Source: Bdellovibrionales bacterium
Lineage (GTDB): Bacteria; Bdellovibrionota; Bdellovibrionia; Bdellovibrionales; UBA1609
Assembly: GCA_028819305.1 (NCBI GenBank)
Contig: JAPPLY010000004.1
Location: forward strand, 1 to 40,915
Reading direction: 5' to 3'
DNA length: 40,915 nucleotides
Part shown: piece by piece, positions 1 through 8,283 of the stretch
Position numbering within the stretch: position 1 is the stretch's first letter
Layout: each line of letters begins with the position of its first letter
Notes under the pieces: generated by a model
The model's input: the letters and a program-made list of their open reading frames with translations, nothing else
What the model was told of the DNA's origin: nothing
The model's database searches: none
Translations under genes and position numbers: made by a program

Positions 1-2
1 TG

Positions 3-98
3 TTAAATATGCTGAAAAAGAAAACAGATATTTCTTTTATTTCCGAAGTAACAGGATTATCTGAAAAAGAAATAAAGAAGTTAAAAAACGGGAAATAA
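3..98 (+). pseudogene. 3' end of Rpn-like PD-(D/E)XK nuclease/transposase gene (cut by window edge)
   Basis: An open frame enters from the left edge and stops at the TAA at 96-98. The visible residues include the stretch TDISFISEVTGLSEKEIKKL. From memory this is the usual C-terminal signature of the Rpn family (recombination-promoting nuclease, also called PDDEXK transposase), where a 'mLkkG.di..Ia..TGLs.eeI..L' pattern ends the protein. The catalytic domain lies outside the window, so it cannot be judged whether the gene is intact. Decayed mobile DNA follows immediately, which fits a mobile-element region. Confidence 0.5.
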
Positions 99-223
99 AC
101 AGGAATGAAGTCTATTCAAGGAAAGATAATTTGAGCTAGTATAGAAAAGCCATTACTATTTGATGTGTTCACCTGGAATTATATCTACACTGCACTCACA
201 ATTTGAGAAGCCTTCTTTTTCTT

Positions 224-400
224 TTAGTAATACATTTGGAAATATTTTTGGACATGCTTTTTTACTTCAGGCCGCTTAATGTACTCACTGTAATACAAAA
301 GTCGTTTTTCTCTTGGTACTGGCCCTTGCATATATTCTCGTTGATAATCTTTCTTTCTTTTTCGTTGGCACTGCTTCTGTCCGCAAGTAAGCTTTTGTTC
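224..400 (-). pseudogene. Possible fragment of a Cys-containing 'CQRxRK' protein
   Basis: On the minus strand the stretch from CGQKQCQRKRKKDYQREY to the stop has a Cys-x4-Cys-Gln-Arg-x-Arg-Lys pattern. It resembles a short zinc-binding domain seen in some deltaproteobacterial hypothetical proteins. The sequence upstream in the same frame looks non-coding (Phe/Ser-rich, no plausible domain), and I see no ribosome binding site or start tied to this part. A hydrophobic plus-strand frame covers the same bases and looks like its shadow. I treat this as a decayed fragment at most. Confidence 0.25.
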
Positions 401-540
401 TATCAACCGACTAGATAGTGTGGAAAAAAAATTAATTACTTGAGTTTCTGTTATTAAACAGAGATAGAAGAAGCAAGCAACAAAGGGGGAATCCTTGAAA
501 AGATACACAGAAGAGGAAAAAGCAGAGATACTCATAGTTA

Positions 541-735
541 GTCGGTTCTGAAAAAGTCAGTTTAGGGGAATAAAAACAAAAAAGACACAGCAAAAGACCT
601 TAACAGCTTTTGCATATTGAAAACACTCGCTGACAATATCGGATTGATCTTGTCTCCTCTTATCCCTCCAAGGTAGTTCCTTCCCAGCCTATGCTCTCGC
701 TTCATATGATCTATCACTGGCTCTATCGAACCCTC
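541..735 (-). mobile_element. IS5-type transposase 3' remnant, copy 1
   Basis: Read on the minus strand, this gives the C-terminal end of an IS5-type (DDE) transposase: IEPVIDHMKREHRLGRNYLGG, then RGDKIN and a leucine-rich tail. This matches the typical 'IEPvIgHlK.dhRlgRNyLkG..GDaiN..Lsa..yN...LLr' ending of that family. The outer edge carries GGTTCTGAAAAAGTCAGTTT, and the same edge plus about 170 bases recur at 29153-29326. Only the last ~55 codons survive, so it cannot encode a transposase. The junction with foreign sequence lies near 735. Confidence 0.65.
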
Positions 736-924
736 CTCTTTAAAAAACTCCTCTTCACACCATGTTTCCATACATTCATCGGTAAATTCTTCAAACAAAG
801 CATAATATTCATACTCTGTTAAATCATTTCGATAGGTGTACGCATTGTAAATGCTCCCCACGCATTGAAATAAGATAATAACAATAAACATATTGATTTT
901 TTTCAACAAGTGTCTTATTTTCAT
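562..924 (-). pseudogene. Small secreted protein fused to an IS transposase tail
   Basis: This 120-residue frame has a very good start: AAGGAGG lies 5-6 bases before the ATG at 924. Residues about 8-27 form a hydrophobic segment that looks like a signal peptide or anchor. Residues about 28-62 are acidic and aromatic with two Cys. From about residue 64 (KEEGSIEPVIDH onwards) the protein becomes the C-terminal end of an IS5-type transposase. The simplest reading is that an IS remnant replaced the original 3' end and left an in-frame chimera. The N-terminal part matches no family I know. Whether the fusion is expressed cannot be seen. Confidence 0.5.
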
Positions 925-1523
925 TATAGCCTCCTTTTGTTGTTGGTTTGTTTTGAGTTCAAAAACTTATAAGCAAAATCTGTTCCAAGATGTATTTCAA
1001 ATCTGATTTGAGTATCTATTTTCCGTTTTGGCATGGATCGTCCCTAAAAAATGGATCTTAATGCCTTCACTTTCCCTTGCCATAATCTTTTGGATTGACA
1101 GGCCAGCTATCTCCTTTTAAAACCCAGGAACTAGAAGTTTTTGAAAAAAGCCTAAGAAAAAGGCGATCAAAAGCAACCTGACGGCGAAGCCTTTATATAT
1201 CTAAACAGTCTTTTTTTATCTTAGTAACATCTATTTGAACTCTGTCAGAAAGAGTGACCAGTAAAGCTCCCGCTGTTTTGTATTTGTTATCTTTCATTAT
1301 TTATGCACTATTTAATAATTCTAAAAATAGGCATGAAAATTGCTATAGGTTAAGACATAGCAATTTTTTTTGTTTTTTATACTGAACAGATCAAAAATAC
1401 CTATTTATACGGGGATATGTTTGTGCCTTTTTAAGCTGCTCTCTGCTTTTAGGAGAAAAAAAGAGAGCCGAAAAACTAACAATCGAACAGGTATAGTCAT
1501 ACAATGAAAAGGAGAAATTATTT
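925..1523. other. 599-base stretch without an intact gene
   Basis: No convincing gene is visible. On the minus strand a short frame starts at ATG 1299 (MKDNKYKTAGALLVTLSDRV) and stops after about 34 codons. Further along the same strand, other frames carry plausible protein-like pieces interrupted by stops. This suggests a decayed gene, but I cannot name the family. A terminator-like hairpin at 1337-1371 and a weaker hairpin at 1438-1468 (GCTCTCT/AGAGAGC), just before the next gene, are the only structures I see. Confidence 0.4.
1337..1371 (+). terminator. Rho-independent terminator without an upstream gene
   Basis: The ten-base arms AAATTGCTAT (1337-1346) and ATAGCAATTT (1357-1366) form a perfect stem with a ten-base loop. 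A run of T follows, to about 1371. This is a textbook intrinsic terminator for plus-strand transcription. No intact plus-strand gene lies upstream in the window, so it may be left over from a gene that has decayed, or it may end a longer transcript from the left. Confidence 0.7.
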
Positions 1524-2753
1524 ATGATACAAACAATCGAAAAAGAGCAGGTCCAAGAAAAAGAACAAATACAAGAAACAGAACAGATACCAGAAAATAA
1601 AGATTTACAAAAAAATCTCTTATCTGTATTTTCTCATGTTTTTAAAAATTTTCAGGAACTAACACAGGTAGATACTTCTCAATCGAATATTCTTCAGCAT
1701 CCTGAAGAAAAATCTCGTATTGATAGCATGAAAGATAAATTAAAAAATCTATCTCCACCTCAATATTATCCTCGTTTGGCTAGTGAGATTTTTGGCATGG
1801 GACCCATTACAGATTTGATACAAAATAAAAATATTTCAGAAATTATCATCAATGGAGGTCGTGATATCTTTTATGAGAAAAAAGGAAAATTACATATTTT
1901 AGAAGATCATTTTTTATCCGATTTAACTTTCCGTAATTTTACTCATCGTGTTCTGGATGAAATAAAACAGACTCTCAGTTTAAAACAACCCTTTACTGAT
2001 GGAAACTGGAGAGGATGGCGGATCCATATAGCCATGAGACCTGTAGTGAATGTGGATTTTCATTTGAGTTTTAGAAGGCACCCTGAAGACCCATGGACAC
2101 TTCCCAAACTGAAAGATCAAGGATGGGCACCGGAGAAAGCTCTTCATTTAATCGAAAAACTTCTTTCTCAAAGAAGTAATATTTTAATTGTGGGACCTAC
2201 GAGTTCAGGAAAAACATCTGTACTCAATGCCTGTCTTAAATGTTTGCCCCATAATGAAAGAGTTATTATCATTGAAGATAGCAGTGAGCTATTATTACCC
2301 AACTCTGTTAGTACGAAGCTTCTTACTCGCTCCAATAGCAACAGCCCGGATACTCTTTTAGATATTGATCAAAGTGAATTAGTTCGACAAAGTCTCCGTA
2401 TGCGGCCAGACAGAGTTGTTATGGGGGAGGCGAGGGGACCAGAAGCCAAGGATTTACTAATGGCTTTAGCCACTGGACATAGCGGCAGTCTAGGGACTTT
2501 GCATGCTAAAGATCATAAACAAGCTCTTTGGCGTTTGGAAATGTTAGTGCAAATGGGAGCTCCTTCGTGGGATACAGACACCATTAGACAGATGATTGTT
2601 CTTAGTATTACCCATTTAATGGTACTCGGTCGTTATATGGGAGAGAGAAAGCTTATGGGAATTTATAAGCTTTCTGGAGTGGAACAGACAGGTTTTTTAT
2701 TTGAGGCCCTGTACGCTCATTTATCCAACCCCGATTCTTGCTTTGTTAATTGA
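1524..2753 (+). CDS. CpaF/TadA-type secretion ATPase (VirB11 family)
   Basis: This 409-residue ATPase belongs to the type II/IV secretion superfamily, whose members power pilus assembly or protein export as hexamers at the inner membrane. The Walker A motif GPTSSGKTS is at about 224-232, an Asp-box (IIIEDSSEL) at about 248-256, a Walker B region (RVVMGEARGPEA) at about 297-308, and a His-box (TGHSGSLGTLHA) at about 317-328. These are the CpaF hallmarks. The first ~28 residues are a Gln/Glu-rich repeat. The start is ATG with GGAG nine bases upstream. No other tad/cpa or pilus genes are nearby, so its partner machine must lie elsewhere or it works alone. The 3' end overlaps the convergent aspS by 37 bases. 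Confidence 0.85.
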   Translation: MIQTIEKEQVQEKEQIQETEQIPENKDLQKNLLSVFSHVFKNFQELTQVDTSQSNILQHPEEKSRIDSMKDKLKNLSPPQYYPRLASEIFGMGPITDLIQNKNISEIIINGGRDIFYEKKGKLHILEDHFLSDLTFRNFTHRVLDEIKQTLSLKQPFTDGNWRGWRIHIAMRPVVNVDFHLSFRRHPEDPWTLPKLKDQGWAPEKALHLIEKLLSQRSNILIVGPTSSGKTSVLNACLKCLPHNERVIIIEDSSELLLPNSVSTKLLTRSNSNSPDTLLDIDQSELVRQSLRMRPDRVVMGEARGPEAKDLLMALATGHSGSLGTLHAKDHKQALWRLEMLVQMGAPSWDTDTIRQMIVLSITHLMVLGRYMGERKLMGIYKLSGVEQTGFLFEALYAHLSNPDSCFVN

Positions 2754-4522
2754 ATCCCTAGCTCCAAGAGCTGATCCCTTTGAGGGGGAGAAGGAGCAGA
2801 GGACATGAGACATAAACCACTTGTGGTTTTGGGGAAAGCAATCACATCTCGAATATTGTCTGTGTCACTTAAAAGCATCAGCAACCTATCTAAACCCCAA
2901 GCTATTCCACCATGAGGGGGAGTGCCATAGCGTAGAGCTTCCAGAAAAAAACCAAATTTTTCCTGACATTCTTCGGGGCTTAAAGAAAGAGCTTTAAACA
3001 AAGCGGCTTGTGTTTGGCTATCATGGATACGTACGCTACCCCCCGCTAGTTCTTGACCATTACAAACCAGGTCGTAAGCTTTCGCTCTTATAGTTTGTTG
3101 GTTCCACTTTTGGTCTAATAACAAGGGGAGGTCTTCGTCCATAGGAGCTGTAAAGGGATGGTGACAGGCTTTCCATCTCTGCTGGCGGCTATCATATTCC
3201 AGAAGGGGAAACTCTCTTATCCATACAAACTGATCTTGTTTGTCTTGGATCAGCCCTTCTTCTTTTCCTAATTGACGAATCAAAAAATGAGCTGCCGGAT
3301 AAATTTCTTGTGCTAAACCAGCTAGCATAAATACCATGTTCTGATCCTTTCCCCCTGCTGCTTTAAATAGTTTTTGCAAAAATTCTTTTTGAATCCATTT
3401 GTCTGCCGGGGACTTTAGTGTTCTATCTGGTAAGGATTTGATCCAAAGCAGACCCCCTAAGCCTTGTTTTTGAACTTCCGCTGTGAGTTTTTTAATACGG
3501 CTGTTACTAAAATTTTCTTGTTTAGAAAGAACCAGGGTGTTAATAACCCCTCCTCTTTTTAAAGTTTGTTCAAATACAGGGAAACCACAACCAGATACAT
3601 CCTTACTTATATCTTTTAACTTTAAGGGGTTTCTTAAGTCTGGGCGGTCCGTTCCGTACTCATCCATAGCTTTTTTGTAAGAAAGGGTGGGAATAGCTTC
3701 TATAGTTTGATTTTTAAATTTTTTCCAGAGGGCTTTTAACAAAGCTGTATTTACTTGTAAAATATCTTCTTCATTAACAAAACTCATTTCTATGTCAATT
3801 TGTGTGAACTCGGGTTGTCGGTCCGAGCGTAAATCTTCGTCTCGAAAACAGCGGGCTAATTGAAAGTAACGATCTGTTCCCGCTATCATTAAGAGTTGCT
3901 TGAGCGTTTGAGGGCTTTGCACTAAAGCATAAAAAGATCCTTTGTGAATACGGGAGGGGACCAGATAATCCCTCGCCCCCTCCGGTGTGGTTTTATATAA
4001 AATAGGGGTGTTCACCTCTATAAAGTTCATTTGACTTAGCTCTTTACGTACTTCTTGATAAACCTCATGGGCTAACTGCATGTTTTTTTGTAAACGCTGT
4101 GATCTTAAATCTAAGTAGCGATATTTTAAACCCAGGTCTTCAGACACATTTTGGCTATCTACTAAGAAAGGAGGAGTGTCTGCACGGGAAAGTAATTCAC
4201 AACGGTGTGCTTTTACCTCTACTTCTCCTGTCGGATTTTTATCACTCACCATATCTTTAGGCCGTGCACATACTTTTCCCTGAATAGCTATTACACTTTC
4301 TAAACCAAATGAAGAAACCTTTTTTAATTCCTCTTTTTTAGGGTCTAAAATCACTTGCGTATAGCCTGTTTTATCCTTCAGGTCTATGAATAGGACCCCT
4401 CCATGATCTCTTATTTTTTTTATCCATCCCATTAGCACCACTTCTATATGCACATGGGAGGCTCTTAATTCGCCACAATAATGGCTCCGTTTTAATTCTT
4501 TAATAAAAGGTTTTTGTTTCAT
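2717..4522 (-). CDS. aspS: Aspartate-tRNA ligase
   Basis: This 601-residue class II synthetase charges tRNA-Asp (or tRNA-Asp/Asn if non-discriminating) in the cytoplasm. An N-terminal OB-fold anticodon-binding domain (about 1-110) starts with the usual RSHYCGELR. Class II motif 2 is visible in FRDEDLRSDRQPEFTQIDIE, a GAD insertion domain fills the middle, and motif 3 is GIAWGLDRLLML near the C-terminus. Length and order match the bacterial type. The start is ATG 4522 with AGGAA upstream. It runs divergently from the sigma-factor gene and overlaps the CpaF-type gene tail to tail. Confidence 0.95.
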   Translation of the reverse strand: MKQKPFIKELKRSHYCGELRASHVHIEVVLMGWIKKIRDHGGVLFIDLKDKTGYTQVILDPKKEELKKVSSFGLESVIAIQGKVCARPKDMVSDKNPTGEVEVKAHRCELLSRADTPPFLVDSQNVSEDLGLKYRYLDLRSQRLQKNMQLAHEVYQEVRKELSQMNFIEVNTPILYKTTPEGARDYLVPSRIHKGSFYALVQSPQTLKQLLMIAGTDRYFQLARCFRDEDLRSDRQPEFTQIDIEMSFVNEEDILQVNTALLKALWKKFKNQTIEAIPTLSYKKAMDEYGTDRPDLRNPLKLKDISKDVSGCGFPVFEQTLKRGGVINTLVLSKQENFSNSRIKKLTAEVQKQGLGGLLWIKSLPDRTLKSPADKWIQKEFLQKLFKAAGGKDQNMVFMLAGLAQEIYPAAHFLIRQLGKEEGLIQDKQDQFVWIREFPLLEYDSRQQRWKACHHPFTAPMDEDLPLLLDQKWNQQTIRAKAYDLVCNGQELAGGSVRIHDSQTQAALFKALSLSPEECQEKFGFFLEALRYGTPPHGGIAWGLDRLLMLLSDTDNIRDVIAFPKTTSGLCLMSSAPSPPQRDQLLELGIQLTKQESGLDK

Positions 4523-4575
4523 ATTTTATTCCTATTTTGATAGTATAGACTTTTTTTTGAACTGCTTTTCCTGTA

Positions 4576-4603
4576 TTGTCAAGCTATACTGGTTTGGTAT
4601 AAC
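4576..4603 (+). promoter_or_regulatory. Sigma-70-type promoter of the sigma-factor gene
   Basis: TTGTCA (4576-4581) and TATAAC (4598-4603) are separated by 16 bases, close to the consensus. They lie about 80 bases before ATG 4686. This supports ATG 4686 as the true start rather than the TTG at 4557, which would lie upstream of the promoter. Confidence 0.5.
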
Positions 4604-4621
4604 AAGGGCAAAAGACCGGGA

Positions 4622-4673
4622 AGTTACGAAAAAGCTTGTCCCCACAGAAAAAGGGATAATATCTATTGGGTAT
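4622..4673 (+). repeat. Palindromic repeat, copy in the sigma-factor leader
   Basis: The segment running AGTTACGAAAAAGCTTGTCC, then CCACAGAAAAAGGGATAAT, then TTGGGTAT closely matches 21100-21150 inside tamB. Both copies keep the same open frame (T-x-K-LVP-x3-GII-x2-GY). Here it lies between the promoter and ATG 4686, so it is probably in the 5' untranslated leader, although the frame stays open into the gene. The central stem is more degenerate than in the tamB copy. Confidence 0.6.
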
Positions 4674-4685
4674 AAAGCAGGGTTT

Positions 4686-5576
4686 ATGAAGAAAAAAAAG
4701 AAAAAAGAACATCCAGCAGAGGTTATGCGCTCCCATGCTCCTGTTGTAAGTGATCCTATGCAGCTTTATCTACAGGAAATTAGTCAATTTCCTGTCTTAA
4801 GTAAAAAGGAGGAGGAAAAACTTAGTAAACAGTTTTATGAAACCAAAGATCCTAATATAGCTCGTTTGCTGGCTCAAGCTAACTTACGATTTGTAGTTAA
4901 AATAGCGGCTGAATACACCCGCTTTGGTGCTCGCCTCATTGATTTAGTGCAAGAGGGTAATGTCGGACTTTTACATGCCATTAAGGAGTTTAACCCTTAT
5001 AAAGAAGTGCGATTGATTACTTATGCTGTCTGGTGGATTAGAGGATATATTCAGGAGTACCTTTTGCGGCAATATTCTTTAGTACGGATTGGCACTAGTG
5101 CCAAACAAAGAAAATTATTCTACCTTCTTAGGAAACAGCAAGAACAGCTCAATCAAGCTCTGCCTTATGGGGCAGATACGCAGCAACTACTGACTCACTC
5201 CGGTTTTAAGGAGAAAGAGGTGCAAGATATGCGTCAGCGGCTTAATGTACGAGATTTGAGTTTAGACCAGCCGCTTTCAGAAAACAGCACTTCCACATTG
5301 TTAGATATACAACCACAGGTGGAAGAAGAATCTATGGAAGATAACTTAAGCTTTTTTCAAGAAGAAGAAATGATGCGAAAAAGTATTAAAAATATTCGAT
5401 CTAAACTGAACACTAAGGAGCTTTTCATATTAGATAAACGCTTACTTTCAGATCATCCTCTTACTCTTCAGGAGATTGGAAAAAAATTTTCTGTTACTAG
5501 GGAAGCCATTCGCCAGGTGGAAAGTCGTCTGATAAAAAAAATCAAGGATCAGATGGTGCACTTGTTGCAAAACTAA
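4686..5576 (+). CDS. RpoH-like (sigma-32 type) RNA polymerase sigma factor
   Basis: This sigma-70-family factor of 296 residues (from ATG 4686) directs RNA polymerase to a promoter subset, in RpoH-type proteins usually heat-shock genes. Region 1.2 begins at DPMQLYLQEISQFPVLS. Region 2 is clear in ANLRFVVKIAAEYTRFGARLIDLVQEGNVGLLHAIKEFNP and ITYAVWWIRGYIQEYLL. Region 4 with its helix-turn-helix is LTLQEIGKKFSVTREAIRQVESRLIKKI. The long sigma-70 non-conserved region is absent, as in RpoH. A start at TTG 4557 would add 43 residues, part of which is repeat-derived. I prefer ATG 4686, which has a promoter upstream and AGGG just before it. The last 35 bases overlap the convergent ctpA gene. Confidence 0.85.
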   Translation: MKKKKKKEHPAEVMRSHAPVVSDPMQLYLQEISQFPVLSKKEEEKLSKQFYETKDPNIARLLAQANLRFVVKIAAEYTRFGARLIDLVQEGNVGLLHAIKEFNPYKEVRLITYAVWWIRGYIQEYLLRQYSLVRIGTSAKQRKLFYLLRKQQEQLNQALPYGADTQQLLTHSGFKEKEVQDMRQRLNVRDLSLDQPLSENSTSTLLDIQPQVEEESMEDNLSFFQEEEMMRKSIKNIRSKLNTKELFILDKRLLSDHPLTLQEIGKKFSVTREAIRQVESRLIKKIKDQMVHLLQN

Positions 5577-6783
5577 AAAACTGAAACATTTTCAACAAAG
5601 AAACCGCTTGAAGGAAGTCCGTGTCTTCGGTATCAGTAGTCTCTTTTACCTTAAGCTCTATATCCGGCTGAATCCCTTGCTCATGGATAGAGTGTCCGTT
5701 TGGAGTGTAATAATGTGCTATTGTTAATTTTACCGCGTTCCCATCTTCCATAGGGATTAAAGACTGTACAGACCCTTTACCAAAGCTTTTTCTACCCAAT
5801 AATATAGCTCTTTTATTTTCCTGTAAGGCCCCTGCTAATATTTCTGCTGAACTGGCGGAATAACTATCTATAAGAACAAGGATAGGAAAACCAGAAAAGG
5901 TATTATAGGAAGAAGCTTTAAATGTCTGATCATGGTCCTTCATCCTCCCTTTAATATTGACAATAATACCTTTTTTAATAAAAAGATCAGCTATTTTTAT
6001 AGCCGGTTCAAATAAGCCACCTGGGTTACCTCTTAAATCTAAAATCAATCCTTTTAAATCAGAGCGGAGAGTATGATCTTCTTTCTTTTTATATTTATTG
6101 ATAATTTTTTGCATTTCACTGAAGGTGCGCTTGGTAAAAGTGTTAATGCGGATGTAGAGAAATTGATTTCCTAAGTCCTGATAAGAAACAGAATGAACAT
6201 CAATGATTTTTGATCGTAATTTCAATTGGTTTATTTTTTTTGAATTAGGTTCCTTAATGAGAAGGCTTATTTTACCCTTCATTTTGGTTTTTAATAAGTT
6301 ATTTATTTCTTTTCTGTTTAAACCTATTGTTTTTTGATTATTGACTTTGATAATAATATGTCCTGCTTTTAAGCCAGCGGCTTGAGCTGGAGAGTTTTCT
6401 AAAACAGAAATGACTATAAGCAGCTTATTTTTTATGGCCAGTTCTATACCAAAACCTTTAAATTGGCCTCTGGCTTCCTCTTTAAATGTATTGAGTTCTT
6501 CTGCTGACAGAAAATGAGAATAAGGGTCTAGTTCCCTTATCATTCCTTTAATGGCCCCCTTAGTAAGTTGTTCTGTGGACATTTTGCGAACATAAGAGCT
6601 TTCAATGATGTTCAATACATCAGAAAATGTTTTAAGATGCTGGTATCTTTGATCGTTATCCTGTTGTTCTTCTATAAGAATCGAAGGGGAGTCCTTTTTC
6701 TGAAAGTTTTTATCAGCTTTTCCCTTTTCCTGAGCGAGGACCAAAGGAAGTAGAAAAAAAGAAATAAAAATCGTCCTTTTCAT
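5542..6783 (-). CDS. C-terminal processing peptidase (CtpA/Prc, S41 family)
   Basis: This 413-residue exported serine protease has a short signal peptide (MKRTIFISFFLLPLVLAQ). A CtpA N-terminal segment precedes a PDZ domain at about 105-180 (FGIELAIKN... PAQAAGLKAGHIIIKVNN). The S41 core follows with LILDLRGNPGG at about 246-256. The likely catalytic Ser-Lys pair is Ser311 (in SASSAEI) and Lys336 (in FGKG), with the 25-residue spacing usual for the family. Such enzymes trim C-terminal tails of periplasmic proteins and take part in cell-wall and envelope control. It ends inside the tail of the sigma-factor gene. No partner such as a lipoprotein adaptor or a murein hydrolase is adjacent. Confidence 0.9.
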   Translation of the reverse strand: MKRTIFISFFLLPLVLAQEKGKADKNFQKKDSPSILIEEQQDNDQRYQHLKTFSDVLNIIESSYVRKMSTEQLTKGAIKGMIRELDPYSHFLSAEELNTFKEEARGQFKGFGIELAIKNKLLIVISVLENSPAQAAGLKAGHIIIKVNNQKTIGLNRKEINNLLKTKMKGKISLLIKEPNSKKINQLKLRSKIIDVHSVSYQDLGNQFLYIRINTFTKRTFSEMQKIINKYKKKEDHTLRSDLKGLILDLRGNPGGLFEPAIKIADLFIKKGIIVNIKGRMKDHDQTFKASSYNTFSGFPILVLIDSYSASSAEILAGALQENKRAILLGRKSFGKGSVQSLIPMEDGNAVKLTIAHYYTPNGHSIHEQGIQPDIELKVKETTDTEDTDFLQAVSLLKMFQFFSFATSAPSDP

Positions 6784-6940
6784 TAGAAAAGCATAAACTT
6801 CAAACGCAGGAAAAGAAAGCTCTTAATTAAGATATTAGATGTTTATACCGATTTTTATTAAATTTCATTTCATCTTTAAGGGGATTATTTGCTCTTTAGA
6901 GCCTCGTTTGCTTATCGGACAGGGATCAAACTAGATGTGT

Positions 6941-8020
6941 TTAAAGAACTATAATCAGACCTTGGAGTAAAACCACTGTAGCCATAAAAGCATACCTAAC
7001 AAAGATGGGAATTTCCCATCTTCTTATTTTTCCTTTTACTAATAAATAAGTACAGAAGATGTAAAGCAGTGTAGGAATAAAACTGAGGAGGTCATTATAT
7101 AAGATTAAATAAACAAGGGATAAAAGAGCCAGGAGAAGACATAAACTAGAGAGGAAAAAACCCAAAGGTAAGCTTAAGTCACCTGTGGCAAACAAATTCA
7201 GTTTAGCTCTCTTTTTTCTATCTCGATCGGCATACACCATACTAAAGAATACATGAAAGGCCGTAGCTAAAAAATTAAAATGCACTGTGGAAAAGGCTAA
7301 AGTAAAAAATAAATTGTGAAAAGAATAGGAAATAGAAACAAAAGCAGATAGAAAAACAGGTAGTATAAAAATAAGACAATTTAAAAACCATAAAGGAAAC
7401 CCTAATGTGTAGGCAAAGAGAGTAGGGTTTAGCTCTTTTTTTAAAAACCACCTATGAACCTTTACTTTTTTAGATAAGAATAAAGTGAAAACAGAGGGAT
7501 TAACTAAAATAAAGTGATGAGTGTAAGGAGCTATTTTAAGATCGGCCAGGGAGTTACCAGCATAGTCAAAGTTTTTTTCTCCGTATTTTTCAACAAGAAA
7601 GAGAGCTTTTTTCTTTCCTACTAGGTTTTTCCCTAATGTAGATCCCCAAGCAGAATCAAAAAAGCCAGTCCTTTTTTTTATTTTGTCAGCGTAGGTTTGT
7701 GTGGAGCCTGTGCATAAAACCAACTCCCGCCCTCGCTCTTTTTCCTCTTTTAGGTAATTTATAAAATCTTTTGATAAAGGCAGGGCTTCTAAAGAAAAAC
7801 AGGCTCGTTTTTCCAGTTCCAACTTAAAATATCCAGCCTTTTTTATTTTTATTTTTCTAATTATGATTTTTATCAACTCAATAGGGTGCCATACTAAAAC
7901 AGATAAAAAGGATTCCCACGGAAGATCCGTTTTTATAAGGGTGCCATCCAGATCTACTACTAAAGGCTTGCTTATTGGTGGTTTTTCTTCTTTTTTTGCT
8001 ATTGCTTCTGCTTCATTCAA
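6941..8020 (-). CDS. HAD-like phosphatase fused to UbiA-like membrane domain
   Basis: This 359-residue protein joins two domains. Residues about 19-175 are HAD-like: motif I DLDGTL (23-28), Thr104 in LCTGS as motif II, and GNSLADLK (155-162) as motif IV. Residues about 195-359 contain six to seven hydrophobic segments, with ADRDRKKRAKL and FATGDLSLPLG where UbiA prenyltransferases have their first Asp-rich loop. The fusion is a known family (HAD plus UbiA, related to decaprenyl-phosphate phosphoribosyltransferase-like proteins). The usual NDxxD part of the first loop reads HVFFS here, so only the last Asp is kept. Prenyl-transfer activity is therefore uncertain. It may act on an isoprenoid lipid at the inner membrane, which is an inference. 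Confidence 0.7.
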   Translation of the reverse strand: MNEAEAIAKKEEKPPISKPLVVDLDGTLIKTDLPWESFLSVLVWHPIELIKIIIRKIKIKKAGYFKLELEKRACFSLEALPLSKDFINYLKEEKERGRELVLCTGSTQTYADKIKKRTGFFDSAWGSTLGKNLVGKKKALFLVEKYGEKNFDYAGNSLADLKIAPYTHHFILVNPSVFTLFLSKKVKVHRWFLKKELNPTLFAYTLGFPLWFLNCLIFILPVFLSAFVSISYSFHNLFFTLAFSTVHFNFLATAFHVFFSMVYADRDRKKRAKLNLFATGDLSLPLGFFLSSLCLLLALLSLVYLILYNDLLSFIPTLLYIFCTYLLVKGKIRRWEIPIFVRYAFMATVVLLQGLIIVL

Positions 8021-8283
8021 TGTGTCTTCTCCTTAAAACAGTTTTTACTTGAATATTCCTGTTTTTATAAGCTTTCGGCAAGAGAAAACAGGTACGAGAT
8101 TTTTAGAATAGGCTTATCCAAACCTCGGTTTTTCCATGACATCTTATGCTAAAAATCCTCCAATTAACAAGACTTAAGGCGTATTTATAAGCATATACTA
8201 TATTTCTAAGTATTTAATTTATCATTTAATTTTATAATTTTTTACAAAGGATTTTTTTTAAATGGTATCAGGAGAGATACTCA

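Noticed and set aside
203-418. Hydrophobic 71-residue plus-strand frame
   Set aside because: No ribosome site, no known domain, and it overlaps the minus-strand fragment with a CQRxRK pattern. It looks like a shadow.
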